This document shows positions 1 through 13,900 of a stretch of DNA of 64,000 nucleotides, one piece after another. The notes below the pieces were generated by a model. It did not search any database and was not told the origin of the DNA. It saw only the letters and a list, made by a program, of their open reading frames with translations. The first letter of the stretch is position 1. Every line of letters begins with the position of its first letter. A program made the position numbers and the translations under genes. Origin of the DNA: Drosophila pseudoobscura (taxonomy: Eukaryota > Arthropoda > Insecta > Diptera > Drosophilidae); the NCBI RefSeq assembly GCF_009870125.1, contig NC_046683.1, forward strand, positions 46,391,869 through 46,455,868, written 5' to 3'.

Positions 1-1438
1 GATGCTTTTCCAAAACAAATCGAATATCGAATGTCGAAACCCGCATCGTCCATCGTGCATTTCGAATGCGCATTCTTCATATTGTTGTCGCTGCTCTCCG
101 GCATATTATACAAAAAATAATTATTGCTGTTGCTGTTGCTGCTACTGCGGCTGCTGTTGCTGTTGTCGTTGTCGTTGACGTTGCTGTTGCTGTTGCATTT
201 ATCGTTGTTGTTGTTGTTGTTGCGTGTTGCTTGTTGTTGATGCCGCCATCTTCTTCTCAATCAACAAACATGCAACAAAAAAAAATACCAAACCGAATGA
301 AATACCAATCAACGAATTCGATTTCCTAACTCTCGGGCGCAACCCTGAAAATAATCGAAATGCAACACATGCACATGCACGCACGCACGCACGCACGCAT
401 GCACGCACGCGCGTACGCACACAATACTATGCCACACACACACAAAATATGTGAAATCCATCCACCCAACGATGCTGTCGATGATGCTTCCAATGCGACT
501 GATTGATTGCTCGATTGATTGATTGATTGATTGATATTGTGTGAAAATCAAACCCTCTTCTAATCTGCTCTGCTCTGAAAACCGAAACAAACCGATCCGA
601 TCTGGTACTGGTACACTGCTTGATGGTGCAACGGGAAATACGAAAACGAATAATGCAAAAACAAAATGCATATAAAAATACAATAATTATAATACTTAAT
701 ATCATAATATCTATAAATGTCTAATGCAAATTCGTCGCCAATTCTTCTTCAACGTTCCTGCCTCTGACCGAAACATGACAAATGTTCCGAACCAAATGAT
801 ATCACAAATCCGATTTCCATTTTTATCCAAAAACAAAAACAAAACGAAAAAAACAAAACCAAAAAATGCCACGCCACACTCGGCTGCCACACGCCAACGA
901 CTTCAACTGCACAAATATATATATCATATATATGTCGCGTATCATATCCCCGTCGACTGATTGACCGCTCTTGCCCCGCCGATCTGACCATGCCACCAAA
1001 AAACTGATAAATATAATGTGCTATATGTGCAAATTTATATACTACATATATATAAACTATATATCTATGTATTTACTTATAAAATACATCTGTGTAACAA
1101 TTTTTCCCCCCGTCAAAAAATCTTAATTTCGTACAAAAATATTGTAAATGGCCATTGTAAAAATGCCATATTTGTTGTCTCAAATATCTCTCACTCACTC
1201 ACTCTCTCTCTCTCGATACTCAAAAACCGATGTTGAAATGAACTTTTGTGCCGCTTTCTTTTGTTTAAAATCAAAAACGGAAAACCGAAAATCGAAAATC
1301 GAAAACCAACCGATATTCTCATGTGCCCTGTGCAATTTGTTGAATGAAATGATGTTGTATTGTAAAATGTTGAAATCCTTTATTATTATGATGATAATGA
1401 TGATAAAATGATACACACACTATATACCAAATATAAAG
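1..1438. other. AT-rich non-coding DNA with simple repeats
   Basis: No convincing coding exon is seen. The stretch holds CTG/TTG triplet runs (about 127-235), a CGCA run (about 378-415), a TTGA run (about 510-535) and poly-A-rich sequence. In the frame of the zinc-finger gene that follows there is a TGA at 1409-1411, so any upstream coding sequence would have to be spliced in after it. Likely 5' UTR or intron of that gene, or the 3' UTR of a gene to the left. Confidence 0.5.
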
Positions 1439-4400
1439 ATGGTCAGTCGCGGCGGCGGTGCAGGCAATCGTCTCAATAATCGTCGTGGCCAGGGAGGCTT
1501 CCAGAATCGTGGCGCCACTGGTGGTGGCAGTGGTGGTCCCAAGCCCCCGCAAAAGCAGGGCGGCGGCGGTATTCGCAAGCAAAATGCTTTTGATCGTGCC
1601 AAGAAACTTTTGGCCAAAAATGCCAACCAAAATAAAAAGAAGGAACCTACTCCTGGCGAAAAGAAAATCGAGAGGTAAGACTAACTACAAACAAACTTTT
1701 CCAACAAAAAACCAAAAAAACAAAAACAAAAATCTACCAACAGAAACATTTTTTTAAACCCACCAAAATCGAAGGAATTATTTCTTTCACCAAAAGAGAA
1801 TCAAATACAAATATGAGTGTTATTTAAATAGATAAGTACTTAGGAATTCGAATTTTCAATCTTCAAAAATTGCGTTCCCACTCATACGTACATCTCAATA
1901 ATATATATATATTTATATATATATCTCTATATATATACATAGATCTAGAAATTGTTGTTCAGAAGGGAGCCCTCCTTTTTTCCCTTTTGTTGATGCTCTC
2001 TCTCTCTCTCTCTATCTATCTTTCTTATTAGTGCAAGCGATTCAATGTGTGTGTGTATGTGTGTGCTCTCGGGGGGGTCAGGGGAATGCGTAACAATCTA
2101 TAATATATTTATACTATATATATATACATATACATAACCTACATATACATCTCTACATATATCAATATCTATATAATGTATTTTTTTGCGTAGTATTATT
2201 TTTACGAAAGACAAACCTAAAGGTCGGGCTAAATCACTGTGTGTGTTCATGTACAGTTTGAAACTCATTTTTGGAATCGCCACGAAGTCAAAGAGATTGA
2301 AAATCGATCGATCGTAGATATTAATATGATAATATCGAATCATGGAATACGGAAAGGAATTCTTTAAGACTACGACACAGTGAGAGCGAGAGAGATACAT
2401 ACATGTATGGCGTCAGTTGCGGCAGAGATTACAAATTGTAATACTTTTTAGATCCAATTTTGCCAACTGGCTGGCTGGGTGACTGATTTTGTCACAAATA
2501 TTCCATCAGTTCTTCCACTGAAGATTAGCGAACACTTGTTTTGCATTCCGTCTCTCATGCTTCGCAGCAAAGCCTAATGTCATAGCACCACAAGCAACGC
2601 AAACTATTCTTTCACTGAGAGTCATCATGAAGATCAAGACTCGCATCACCCCAATCCATTTCTAGTATCTCGGATAAATCGCATGAGATAACCTTCTCAT
2701 ATAACACTTCATCTACTTAATCTTAAATGTTTTTAAAGAACGAACGCCAGCCCAATGCTAGTCTGGTAGTAGTTTTTAATTTCTTTGAGCCCAAGGGAAA
2801 ACCACCTAAAATGCCCATTTATTTTATTTTAAAGAACATATCTTCATTGAGTTAAGTAGATAAATATGTATGAACCTGTTTGACTTCGTGGCGTCTCTAT
2901 ATGTGTAGAAAATCATACTTTTTATGTCTGAGCTTAAATAATTTTAGTAATTAATATTCGTGAAGAGAGAAATATGCTTCGAAAGTTGAAGAAAATCGAA
3001 CATACAAGAAATTTACAATGATCTGATGATGCTCCCAACTGCTCGCCCACGACAGCTAAACGCACAAGCGAAAAGTTTCAAAGAATTTGTCCGCGAATAA
3101 AAAATAAACGAGGCACATGGCTGTTCGACTGAGACCGAGGCTCGGTCCCACGAAATTAAAAAACAAAATACATGTCGTCTGCATGACAAGGCAAATTGAT
3201 GCTCGACTAGAGTCTCACCTACTCCCGAAAAAGTCTGCCAACCGCTGATTTGGATTATAAACTTAGGACTTGAAATAGATCTCAACTTTTGGGTCATATT
3301 TCTCTGCGATGTTCCATCAAAGTTCACTCTCATAACGCCTCATCAAATGAAAGCACCAGAAATTGATGTTGATCTATGTATTTGATGCAAAAATATATAA
3401 ATGTGTAAGCCATCTGTTGTTGCCGCCTGTGCTGTGCTCCTACGTATCATAAGTATAATTGCAGCGCGAAGAGCTCTCTCTCTGTCTCTCCCAGCTCCGT
3501 GGATATTGTATTCTGTTCCCTAGAGCCAGACCAGACCTCAACGTCCATCCCCCACATTACTGTTCCAGAGCTCATACTAATGAAGTTTCTTTCTTTTCTT
3601 TATCTAATGATCCGTCTCCATATGTGTAGCCCCACCAAGGACTCGCCGTATGCCAGCGTGCCTAATGACATGTTCTACTGTCATCTGTGCAAGAAGCACA
3701 TGTGGGACGCCAACTCGTTCGAGAATCACATCAAGGGACGCACCCATCTGATGATGCGCGAGGGCATTGAGGAGAGCTATCGCCTGAAGGCGAACATGAT
3801 CCGACAGGAGGCCAAGATCGCCGAGCAGCTCAAGTCGATTGAGTTCGATCGCCTGAAGCGCATGGGCAAGAGCAAGCAGCGCCAGCTGGACTACTGCACC
3901 ATGTGCGATCTGAACTTCCACGGCCACATCTCGACCCATCGCAAGTCGGAGGGACATCTGCAGCTGAAGAAGTTCCTGCACCCCAAGTGCATCGAGTGCA
4001 ACAAGGAGTTCGCCACTCGCATCGATTTCGACACCCATCTGCTCTCCGCCGAGCATCTGAAGAAGGCCGCCGAGAGCAACACCAAGGTGGGCGAGCGCAA
4101 GCGTCAGACTTTGCCGATCAGCACCGAGGAGGAGGAGACGCGCGATCTGCGTCTGCCCCAGAAGCGCAAGAAGAAGCCCGTGAAGAAGGAGGGTGAGACC
4201 GAGATCAAGAAGGAGGCTGGTGCCGAAGGTGAGACAGCCGAAGGCGAGGAGGCCGAGGGTGAGGAGACCAAGGAGGGCGAGGAAGCCGCCGACGATACCA
4301 AGGAGGGTGAGGAGCTCAACGAGGGCGAGGAGGAGGAGGAGGTCGCTTTGCCCGTCGACCCCGAGGACTGCATCGTAGACTTCCTAGACGGCGACGAGAT

Positions 4401-5196
4401 CCCCAGCGAGGTGGACCTCCGCCTGCCCAAATACAACTGGCAGCGTGCCGTCGGCGCCGGCCTCATCTCGAAGCTGGAGTGCTTCGAATGCTCTGTATGC
4501 AGCAAATTCTTCGACACTGAGGTGACCGCCGAGATCCACTCTCGCACGGCCACCCATCACCGCAACTTCCTCAAGTTCATCAACGAGAAGTCCAGCGACA
4601 CCAAGATCGCCCAGAAGCGCGCTGCCGCCGCCCTGGAGGAGACTGAGCGTAAGAAGCGCAAGATCGAGGAGGCTGAGGCCCCCGCCGCCGAGGGCACCGC
4701 TGCCGAGGGAGAGACCACCGAGGGTGGCGAAGGCGAGCTGTACGACCCATCAGAGGCCACTGGCGATGATGAGGACTTCGAGATGGTCGAGGCCAACCCC
4801 GAAGGCGGTGAGGGCGAGGGTGAAGGTGATGAAGAGGGTGCCGAGGGCGAGGATGGCCAAGGCGAGGACAACGGCGAGGAGGAGATGGAGGCCCAGGACG
4901 AAGAGGAGGCCAATGAAGATCAGGAAGTCGAGCCAGAACCAGAGCCGGCAGCTCCAACCCCAGCACCGGCCACGCCTGCCGCCAAACCAGAGCCTGCCAA
5001 GACTCCGGTCAAGGCTGCTGCTCCGGCCGCCGCCGCCGCCGTCGCTGCTGCTGCTGCGTCTGCTTCACCTGCACCAGCAGGCACCCCAGACGCATCCCCA
5101 TCGCCGGCCAAGAAGGCCACTCCCGCCAGGGCCGCCGCCGGGCCCAAGGCAACGCCGCAGCGTCAGCGCGCTCGGGGCCGCTACAACCGGTACTAG
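1439..5196 (+). CDS. Pep: Pep-like four-zinc-finger nuclear protein, two exons
   Basis: Exons 1439-1674 and 3630-5196 join at GAG AG|gtaag ... tgtag|C (phase 2), giving 600 aa. The N-terminus (1-60) is Gly/Asn/Arg rich. Four U1/matrin-type C2H2 fingers have C96-C99-H112-H118, C168-C171-H182-H188, C199-C202-H215-H221 and C366-C369-H382-H388, all with the long HX5H spacing. A basic KRKKKPVKKE patch is followed by Glu/Gly-rich acidic stretches (about 270-340 and 420-520), an Ala/Pro-rich segment and a basic end (ARGRYNRY). D. melanogaster PEP, an hnRNP-associated protein of ecdysone-induced puffs, has the same order: Gly/Asn-rich region, four fingers, acidic and Ala/Pro regions. It is longer as I remember it, so a 5' exon may be missing. 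Start chosen because TGA precedes it in frame at 1409. The CIZ1-like CG8108 is the alternative identity. Confidence 0.85.
1675..3629 (+). other. Intron of the Pep-like gene
   Basis: Donor AG|gtaagac at 1675 and acceptor atatgtgtag ending at 3629. It carries (TA)n stretches near 1900-1935 and 2100-2180 and CT runs near 1996-2013 and 3472-3490. I see no nested gene. Confidence 0.8.
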
Positions 5197-5700
5197 GCAG
5201 AGGATATGATGACTGATCGGTAAATGAGGATCGGATCAGATCAAGGAGAGTTAAACATAATTTAACATAATCTTTATCTATATACAAGTAACCGGAAGGA
5301 AGCAGCAAACACTCCATCGCATGGAACGATCAACCCCGTCATCGCTCACTTCCTCCTACACACACACACACATACACTTTTGACATTTTCATGGCATTTT
5401 GCACAAAGAAAAATGAGAGAATGAAGAACAAAGAATGAATGCATAAGAAATTCAAAATGAGGGAATACTTTTCCAATCATCCACGGAGATGAAACAATTG
5501 AAGACATTGTAATTGAAGACGAACTTCTGTCGGGGAAAGAACACAGACAACTTGATTGATTGATATTGATTCTCGCATTAACTGAAGCTCAAGTCCCCCG
5601 ACCGAGCGTCCCGTCCCTGACCCTCTACAATGCATAACAAACAATCCAACAAACCATTCAAAATATGTAATCATAAAAATTTTAAAATAAACAAAAAGAA
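5197..5700 (+). other. Probable 3' UTR of the Pep-like gene
   Basis: Non-coding sequence after the TAG at 5194-5196, with an AC repeat near 5357-5375. AATAAA at 5686-5691 is the first good poly(A) signal on this strand; the cleavage site is inferred to lie just past it. Confidence 0.55.
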
Positions 5701-6494
5701 AACAAACGTAGTTTTAAAGTAAACTCTTGATTTGATTTTGCTTGGATATGGGAAAACGGAATCTGGATGGAATCTCCATAGCATTATGCCTTACGGTTCC
5801 AGGATCTACTGGATACGACAGGAAATGGCTAGATGGGTATACAATTATAAGAGATTTATAAAGCGTTGATTCAGCTGCTGATTCATGCTCTTGATTCAGC
5901 GGTTCCCAGCGGAATAGGTAGAAAAATGTATAGGTACGAGTCTTTCCACACAGTAAAAAAGCTCTTCTACCATATATGTAGAAGGTATAGCCAAAGTGCT
6001 CGAGATTTATTCAGCCTACAACTCAAGAGCATAAAGTAGCTGGGTGATCGCTCTCGTGACTGAGAACGCAAAAAGAATATACATACAGTGTGCGTGACGA
6101 AGCCATCGCTGCCAGACTCGAATCTTGCTGATGCGTATGGTTCTTGCTCAAAAATATTCATGCAGCTCTTCTGTAAACTAGTGTCCATTCTGAAGTTTCT
6201 AAGAATTATACAATAGACACTTTATTAGGAAAATGCAGATACATATACTGTGTGTATTGTTCAAATCGGTTTTATATTCTGAGATTATGTGATGATCTAA
6301 GCACAGAGAGAAAGCCTTGATATGGTAATACTCGTAAAAGGAAAGGTATATTATTTACAGCTTACAAGACTAGAAGACGGGTATGGGATCCTTCGAGAGG
6401 CCCGTTTCGAAGGGGTTGTACACATAGCGGTATGGGGCACGCCGAGTATGGCGTAAGTACGCACACGCACATACCCACACAGAACAGACTGGGA
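5701..6494. other. Intergenic, nothing recognised
   Basis: Short open frames on both strands without family features. The last 100 bases run into the LINE relic, whose left edge I cannot place exactly. Confidence 0.5.
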
Positions 6495-7375
6495 TCGAAC
6501 ACTGGTGGCTCTCCGTTTTGGGACCTCTGCTCTGGAACGCCATGTACGATGGGGTCCTAAGGATCCCGATGCCAGCCAACTTTAGCTTGGTAGGTTTCGC
6601 CGACGACGTCGCGATTGTGACAGTAACGAAGGAACTCGCCGCCGTGTCCGTCCGAGCCGTAGAGGCATGGCTAACCGTCGCGGAGCTGGAGCTGGTGGCC
6701 CAAAGAACGACGGCGGTCCAATCGCAGAGGTTTATCAAGTATCTAGGAGTCCTAATCGACACGTGGCTGTCCTGCAGGAGCGCTATCCAGGATGCTTCTG
6801 AATACCACAGGACCGCAGCAGTCAACGAGGAAGCTGTTGACGAGTGTCGTGACGTCGGAAATGCTCTTCGCCGCTCAGGGAGCTGATACGGGAGAGGAAG
6901 GAGATTGAAGACGCCATGCAGGACAAGGTAGCTGAGGTACGTACTAAAGCCGAGTTAAAGGACACCGCCAGCAGGAGCAACATTGACAAATGGCAGACCC
7001 GGTGGGGCAACCAAGGGCAACCACAGCCTCATTTCATGCATAGCATGCTGGGACTTGGCTGCTTCTGCAGCTGCCTCAAACGCTTCGGTATGGAGGAGGA
7101 CGCGCGACACGTCCTCTTCGACTGCAATAGGTTTGACCACGAGCGACAGACACAGGGTCTAGGGTCAGCACCGAGACTCTGGCGGCCGTGGAGTTTGCCT
7201 CTAGAGTGATGCGAACGCTCAGGTCCCTGGACAGAACGCGGAGGAAGCAGACTGCAGTACCGCAGTGCGCGGGGCCCCTTGTCCCAACAGTACCCCTGTC
7301 CGTTACCCCACTATAATTTTACTAGTAATTGTACAGTATATCATAGAGAAAAATAAATGAATATAAAAAAAACAC
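6495..7375 (+). mobile_element. Degenerate LINE fragment (LOA/R1/I-like non-LTR retrotransposon)
   Basis: The piece starting near 6518 reads like a reverse-transcriptase core: GPLLWNAMYDGVL, then GFADDVAI carrying the FADD catalytic box. It continues to about 6886. A second piece at 6916-7209, in a different frame, has the cysteine/histidine-rich C-terminal signature GLGCFCSCLKRFGMEEDARH...CNRF that follows the RNase H part in R1/LOA/I-type elements. The two pieces are in different frames and much sequence between RT and C-terminus is absent, so the copy is dead. An A-rich end (ataaatgaatataaaaaaaa, about 7353-7372) fits a 5'-truncated LINE tail. LOA-like elements (trim, Bilbo) are known in obscura-group flies; the clade call is from motif resemblance only. 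Confidence 0.75.
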
Positions 7376-7434
7376 ACAGGACATAGCTTTACAGTTAAGT
7401 ACTTGGGTGCAGAAATAATGCTGGAGTTCGAGAC

Positions 7435-10400
7435 TTAGTTGAAGTTACAGTCGAGAGTATTCGCCTCCGTCATGGTGGTGCGCATCCGGCTCTGATCGCT
7501 CTGGGAGCGACGTAGTCCGCCCTGGCGCCAGCCGCCGCGCCAGCGCTTGACGCAGCTCAGCAGGGACCAGTTGATGGACTTGGAGCGACTCAGCACATAG
7601 ATGTACGGATCCGATGTGAAGTGCAGGGCCGTGAGGACATCCGCAATGAGAAAGAACACGTTTTTCTTGTCAACTCGGTCCGGGGCAATGGCCAAGGGTA
7701 TGGCAATCTATGGAGGGGAAATGGTTTATTTCCTGAAAGGTGGACTAAACAGAGAGAGCCACCCACCATCTGGGGCATCCAGCAGATGACAAACGAGATG
7801 CTCAGAAAGGCCATCAGCTTGGCAAACTTGATCTCCACCGGCGAGGATTCTGTGCCCGCCATCGTTACGCTGACACTGTGCTGGAACTGTCGGGACGATT
7901 GCCTGTGGGGCGCACTGTGGTTGCTGCCGGTTCCGCTTCCAGTGCTGTACTGCGTCTGGTAGAGGGTGGTGCCACTGCTGCTCTCCGGGTCGATACTCTG
8001 CATACTGGCCTTGTCCCGCACCAGATCGTAGTGCATGTGCCGCTTGGCCGTGCGACTCTTACCGATCACACAGAGCAGGGTGTGGGCCACGAACAGGTTA
8101 CAGGTCACGATCACGATGCACAGAAGCGTGCCTGAGGGAGGATATTCAATTAGCAGGTCTTTAACCGAAGGGGATTACGATGTTACATTACCAAAGACCA
8201 TGAATACCACAGCATATGCCTTGTTCCAGAAGCCCTCGGCATCACGGTATCGTATGCATTTCATTCTGTCTGGATTCGACTCGTCGATGTAGGCTCCGAA
8301 GCCCACAAGGGGCAGGAACGTGATGATCAAGGCCGCAATCACAATGCTATTGATGCTCTTCCGGATCAGCTCATAGGTGATGTGCTATGGGAGAGAATTT
8401 ATTGAGATATGATGGGTCTACAAAAAGAGACCCTATCGCACCTTGTGGTAGATAAAGGGTCGGGCCAGGGCCATCCAACGTTCAGCGGCCATTACGGCTG
8501 CAATGCATCCGGAACTGAGGCCAAAGAAGCGCCACACCACATGCCCCACACAGTCCAGCCGCATGTCGGATTGAACCCCCTCCTTGTGCATGTTGTACTT
8601 CAGAAGCGAGGTGGTCAGCATTCCCAGCAGAGCCACTAGATTGTTGGTGGCCAGGCAGCTGGAATAGTGAGAGATTTTGGGGATAAGATTGCAGCTAGTC
8701 GAAGACCTGTTTTATTTCCAATCAATTACCACTCTGATAAGACGGAAACCTTTCAAGCTATGCCCCATATGGCAGGTGTACAGCAAAACACAAACCATTT
8801 TTGGGTGCAGCAGACGTGACGAGACTCTCAAACCAGGATCAATGGATGCCCACCAAAGAGAAAAGCATAATCGGACAATTTATTTTGCATTAAATAACCA
8901 TAAATTACGATTAATGATCTTTATAGAGGAAATTTGAATTTGCAAAAAGTGCCACTTAAAAGAGTAGCGTGTGTTTAGATCGCGTTGGAGATTTTATTGC
9001 CTCAAATATAAATAAATGAAATAATTGTCTTTCTTTTACCCAATAAAAGTACACACAGTATATTTTATCGCAATGACAGGAAGGAAGTAATTGAAACCCA
9101 TACACCTATCAGTATATCAGTTGATAAAGACTAGACAGTTTCAGATCTGTATGGAGGGACCTAAATGATTCAGTCTTATGAAACTTAACTATCTTCTCCA
9201 CACTTCTCAGGCACATTTCTTAACTTCATTGATACCTAAGTTTGCATTTATATTCCAAAGAAAACATTCATACTAGTTGTATTTTTGATCAATTTCGTAT
9301 CTTCTTCGCTCAGATAATCCCTCTTTCCGTATACTTTATTTTAAGATTATAAAAGCTAACAAAAGTTTGAATTTCTTTGTTTATTTTGAGCTGTGACATG
9401 GAAAAATCATCTGTCTCTGTCGCAGAGTTAATAATAAATAGTGCATTCCCCATAAAATAGAATAAATATTCTAGGGGGGGGGACTGTAAATAGCCAAAGG
9501 TTCGGCTAATTGTTAGGCATAGGCATGCCTCCTCCTATCTGAGAGTAAAGTCGTATATAGATACAGTATGTACTGGTACATATACTATATATATAAATGT
9601 ACCAATAAAACGATCAAAAATAGAGATTTATGTGCTGTAAAAGTTTCAGTGGGAGCGGCTGAACGGAACTGTTCATTAGAGGGCGTAAGTTGAAAATGTT
9701 CGAAATTTCCAATTTCCAAATGAGAAATGCGAAATGTTTTTAGCGGAACTGCAATGAGCAAAATCATTATTTGTTTATGTGATGTAATGTGAACGATGTA
9801 TTCCAGGGGGGGAATACCGTTCCCATTCCCCATACCCATCCCCATCCCCACCCTCGGCGTTTTCTTGCTGATGTCATTTGGATTGGGTCTGATTTGTCGA
9901 CAAGGCTCAAGTGTCAATCACTGGGCGCGTTCCATCAATCAAATTAAAGATCAAAGGGCTCTACCGTAAGGAGTCCTCAAGTGCAGGGGTTTCCTCTGGA
10001 GTGGAATTTGTTTTATTGCTGTCGCAAGCAGTTTACGCATATTACGCATACGCACTGCTGTATCAGCGCAAAAAAAAACCAAGAGGAAACGAAAGCGTGT
10101 TCAGTGAATCTGGTTGGGTGGTCGCTTATGCTGATAAATGAGCTATAAATTGGAATAAATTTCAAGGAACTTTGTTGTAAAAGTGAGCTGAATTTGAAAC
10201 TGAATGAACAAGGCGCATGTTCCCCCCATCACCAGCCCAGATAAGCCCACTCAAAACAGACTCCGTCTAGTGAGGGACGGGACAACAAGGAAATCCACAG
10301 AAACAAATGGCCAAATTCCATCCCGTCAGTGATAAGATACGCAGTTGATCCGAGCAGAGCGAAAAACCTAATGGAAAATCCAGCAAAACAATTCGGAATA

Positions 10401-10981
10401 TGTAAATCGGGGCCCGCATAGGCTACTAGTGGTTGGAGCCCCAAGAGCAGAGCACGGGTTGAATAAACTCACACCACAGCCATGAACTGGCCGCAAACAG
10501 TGGCAAACATAAAGCTAATAGATTTACTGCATACACTGAGAAAAAAAGTGCCACATTAAATAAAGATATATACCATCGAAAGTCACTTAAGAGAATTTAA
10601 ATAGGGGCATAAGGGTAATAATTTCTGGATAATTTTCACTGACGCCCAAAGGCATTTTGAAAGCCCGTGTGTCAACTAAGAAAACTTCCTGCTTTTTTGA
10701 TTTATTTGCTTACACCCATTTTCCTGAGCAGTGTAAAAATGCACTTACCGCAACATGAGAGTGTATTTGCTGTTCTTGTTGTGCTTTTTGCGCGCCAAAA
10801 TAACGAGAGCCAGAGAATTTCCGAACACCCCCAGACCCATGATTATGAGGCTGAAGATCAAACGGTTCCGATTCGCATAGAGAGCCCTTGCTGGCGGTGC
10901 AGCGGTGGGGCTGATGGTGCTGCTGGTGCTGCCGATCAGCAGGTCCAGCAGCGGAGTGGTGTTTGATGTTTCCGCAGACAT
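7435..10981 (-). CDS. CG7497: Prostanoid-receptor-like class A GPCR, five exons
   Basis: Exons in transcript order: 10749-10981, 8442-8658, 8192-8384, 7767-8131, 7435-7707; sum 1281 nt, 426 aa, phases consistent. ATG at 10981-10979 follows an in-frame TTG that I did not use. The extracellular N-terminus has an NTT glycosylation site. TM1 is about 41-63, with the TM1 Asn in GVFGNS. A conserved Cys at 114 heads TM3. The DRY position reads ERW (137-139), as in prostanoid receptors. A Ser/Thr/Gln-rich third intracellular loop leads to TM6, whose CWMPQ motif spans the last exon junction. TM7 carries DPYIY (369-373). The tail is Ser/Arg rich. Expected role: plasma-membrane receptor coupled to G proteins. 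The fly counterpart is, I believe, CG7497, described as PTGER4-like; its ligand cannot be told from sequence. Confidence 0.85.
8659..10748 (-). other. First intron of the GPCR gene
   Basis: 2.1 kb intron between CG|gtaagtgc (10748 downwards) and ctattccag (ending at 8659). AT-rich, with a (TA)n stretch near 9585-9598 and short C/A-rich repeats around 9825-9850. No nested gene seen. Confidence 0.75.
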
Positions 10982-13900
10982 GGCGGTTATCTCAATGTTT
11001 GTTTTGTTCGCTGTTCGTTTGATAATTGCACTTGATTGCAATTCAGGTGAAAATGTGTCTTGCCACAGAGCCGCAAATTAAGTTTTTCACAAATGAGCCT
11101 GCCACAACACACGCACACACAAAAAAATACACACTCCGGAGAGGGGGCAAGCACAGCTGGAAACTCGTTTCGATAGCCAAATTGGAACTAAATTAAAAAA
11201 ATTTAGCTAAAACACTGCTTCATTAGAGATTGGAGTGTGGCCTGGCACCGCGCGACACTTGGCCAAATGCGTCTGTCTAGCCGTCCGATCCGCAGCCCGT
11301 TTCGATCCCAAATTCAAATACTATTCAATATTATTCCGATTCCCACTTCGATTCCGTGGTTCCGAGTGCGTCTGCAGTCAGCAAGGCGTCGAATTAGAAT
11401 GACTGTCCCGCAAAGCACTCGGCTCTGCTTCTGCCTCTGCTAGTGCCAGTGCCAGTGCTGCCGGCTGCTGTTGTAGGCTCTGCTGAAAGCTGTATTGCTG
11501 GATGGGTAGATTGCTATATGGGTGGGTGGGTGCTGGAGAAGGTTCCTTAATGCTATGCTGCTGCGGCTGTGACCGCTCAACAGTTGGCAAACACTCGGCT
11601 CTGGATCGGATCGGATCGGGCCGGGCCGGGCCGGGCTGTGTGGCTCGTGCTTGGTGTTGTTCGGGCTGGCGCTCTAGGTGGTCCACCCCTCATGCACCCC
11701 ACTGACAGAGCGAGCCACCCCATCGAAAATGCACAGCTCGTGCCAACGTCTATTTACGTGTGTGTACGGTCAAAATAGCAAGTAAAATTTTATTGCTTTA
11801 CGCGTATACCCTACAACATTCCCAAGCGTCATACTGGCACTCTCATCGTCTACAAACCGTTTAGAAAACCGAACCTTATCGTTCCCATTCCACCTATTCG
11901 AATCTGAATCACTTGAATCGCTGGTACTTGGATGATGTACATATCGGCGATGAGGAATATCGGAAATTCCGTATGTACGATGTCATAGAAAAGAATTTAT
12001 TTATATAACGATTAAAAGAATCTCTGGGAGATTTCTTTAAGAAAAGTTCCTTCTACATATTTTATAGGAAAGGATAATGCAAAATCGGTTTGGAATATCA
12101 TTTCGAATAGCTGCTGGTACCATTTATTATAATTAATGCACATGTACCTAGATCTTTTTTTATTTTTAAAGGTTCCAGAAATAGGATGAAACTTTCAAAA
12201 AACGTATTCCAGATCTCAGCTCTAAAATGAAAGAGCATTCAATTTGCTGTCTGCTTGAAGGTGTTTCGGGTTGCCGTCCGCTCGGCGGGCCACTAAAATT
12301 AACAATTAAGATTTTTTCGGTTTTGTAATTTCTCGTGTAATTTTGCAGCGAACTTTATGGATTCCGGTGGCGCAAATAAATCCAATAAAAACAACAAAAT
12401 CGAACTAATAATTCGCATCAAAATCAAATTGAGAGATTTCGCCAAAAATTAAATTGTGTAATTTTCGATTTAAGATCAAAGTCTCGCGCATACAATTCGC
12501 ATTTTTATCGAGATATTATCCATGCGCCGAACCGAAGCGGAAGCCCCAAATCGTCATATGGCCAATGTCAAGATCCATTTTGGGAGGTACAACGAGACGT
12601 ATGCGCAACTGGAAACTTAATGCTGCATCGAGAGGAAGAGAGGGAGACCCTCAGACTGTGGCTAGCGGCGGTTTTCCGGGTCAACTAGAGGGAGAATTAA
12701 TGAGTCAGGCAGTCAGTGAGTGTGGGATGCTGACGTCGTCCTGCCGGCGAATTGGTTCTCCACATCCCTCCATCCATCCTCTTGGACGTCATGCTGCTCG
12801 GACTATTTTTAGTTAATTCCGGCCAAAAGGCAACAAAAACCGCAATGTTTTCCCTGAATTTGCTATCCCTTAGTATCCCTGTTATCCTTCGCAACAAATT
12901 TGTTTGGTGTCTATTAATTGTGAGGCCCGAAATTGGATGCCGAGGGCGACAGCAGCCCATATATTTTGTCCCTTTCCCCTCTGGAGTCCATCGGTTTGGG
13001 TTCCGTTGAGACAAATGACAATTGCTTTTTGGTCGGCTCAAGGGTTGACTGACCTCTAACCCCCAGGAGACAGAGACTAAGTTCTGTGCGTTTTGCAAAA
13101 TTAAATTAATAAATAATAACGTTCTATTTGTACGACTGCGACATAAAGCGGCTGATAAATGGGTCAGAATTGTGTGTATGGAACACTTGAGGGCGGACGA
13201 ATGAGGTCATGGATGATTCCCCTGATTCTAGGTATTCTCTGCTTCTTCTGTAACACCTCTCGAGTGGGCGTCTCTTTCGAATATGACTTTCGAGCGGCAA
13301 TTTACTAGAGAGTTGTAGGGATTATATTCGCGCGGTGGATGTTTCACTTGTCAATATACTCTTAGATAAGGTCATGAGGAGAGCTACAGAAATATACCTT
13401 GTACCTGGTTGTACATACCACTTATACATATGTAACATTTCTGTAAATGTTTGCCGTGATAGTGATTAACAGAAAATTACAGAATAAACAGAAGATATAG
13501 TACACGATTCATCAACGAATATGAAATTCTCTCTCTTCATTCTATCTATAGCTATGATTATTACTAAATGGCAAACTATTTAAGGAAGATGAATGAAGGA
13601 AGGAGATCTTATAAAATAGTTCCACTCCTTTTTTTATAGTGAATTCTCGATTCGAGCGTTCCCTTTCTCCGAGCCTTACAACACATCCCCCTGTGGATAA
13701 TGGCCAATCATAATGACTCATTGGTTGCGCAGTTGCTGCAATTAGAACTTGCAATTGATATCTGTACTTCTTACAATGAGAAGCCATAGCCGAAATGAGT
13801 TGAACGAGTTCCCCACGGAGGGCCAGACCTAGTGACTTCATTGAATTCACATGGTTTCATTGCAGATAACTGCAGGTTTCCCCCATTAATGATTAGAAAT

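Noticed and set aside
3604..5317. Several long open frames antisense or shifted to the zinc-finger exon
   Set aside because: They overlap the well-supported finger gene, and their length comes from its GC-rich, biased codons.
12454..12816. 120-codon plus-strand frame in the intergenic region
   Set aside because: No domain or promoter context; overlapping frames of similar length on the other strand.
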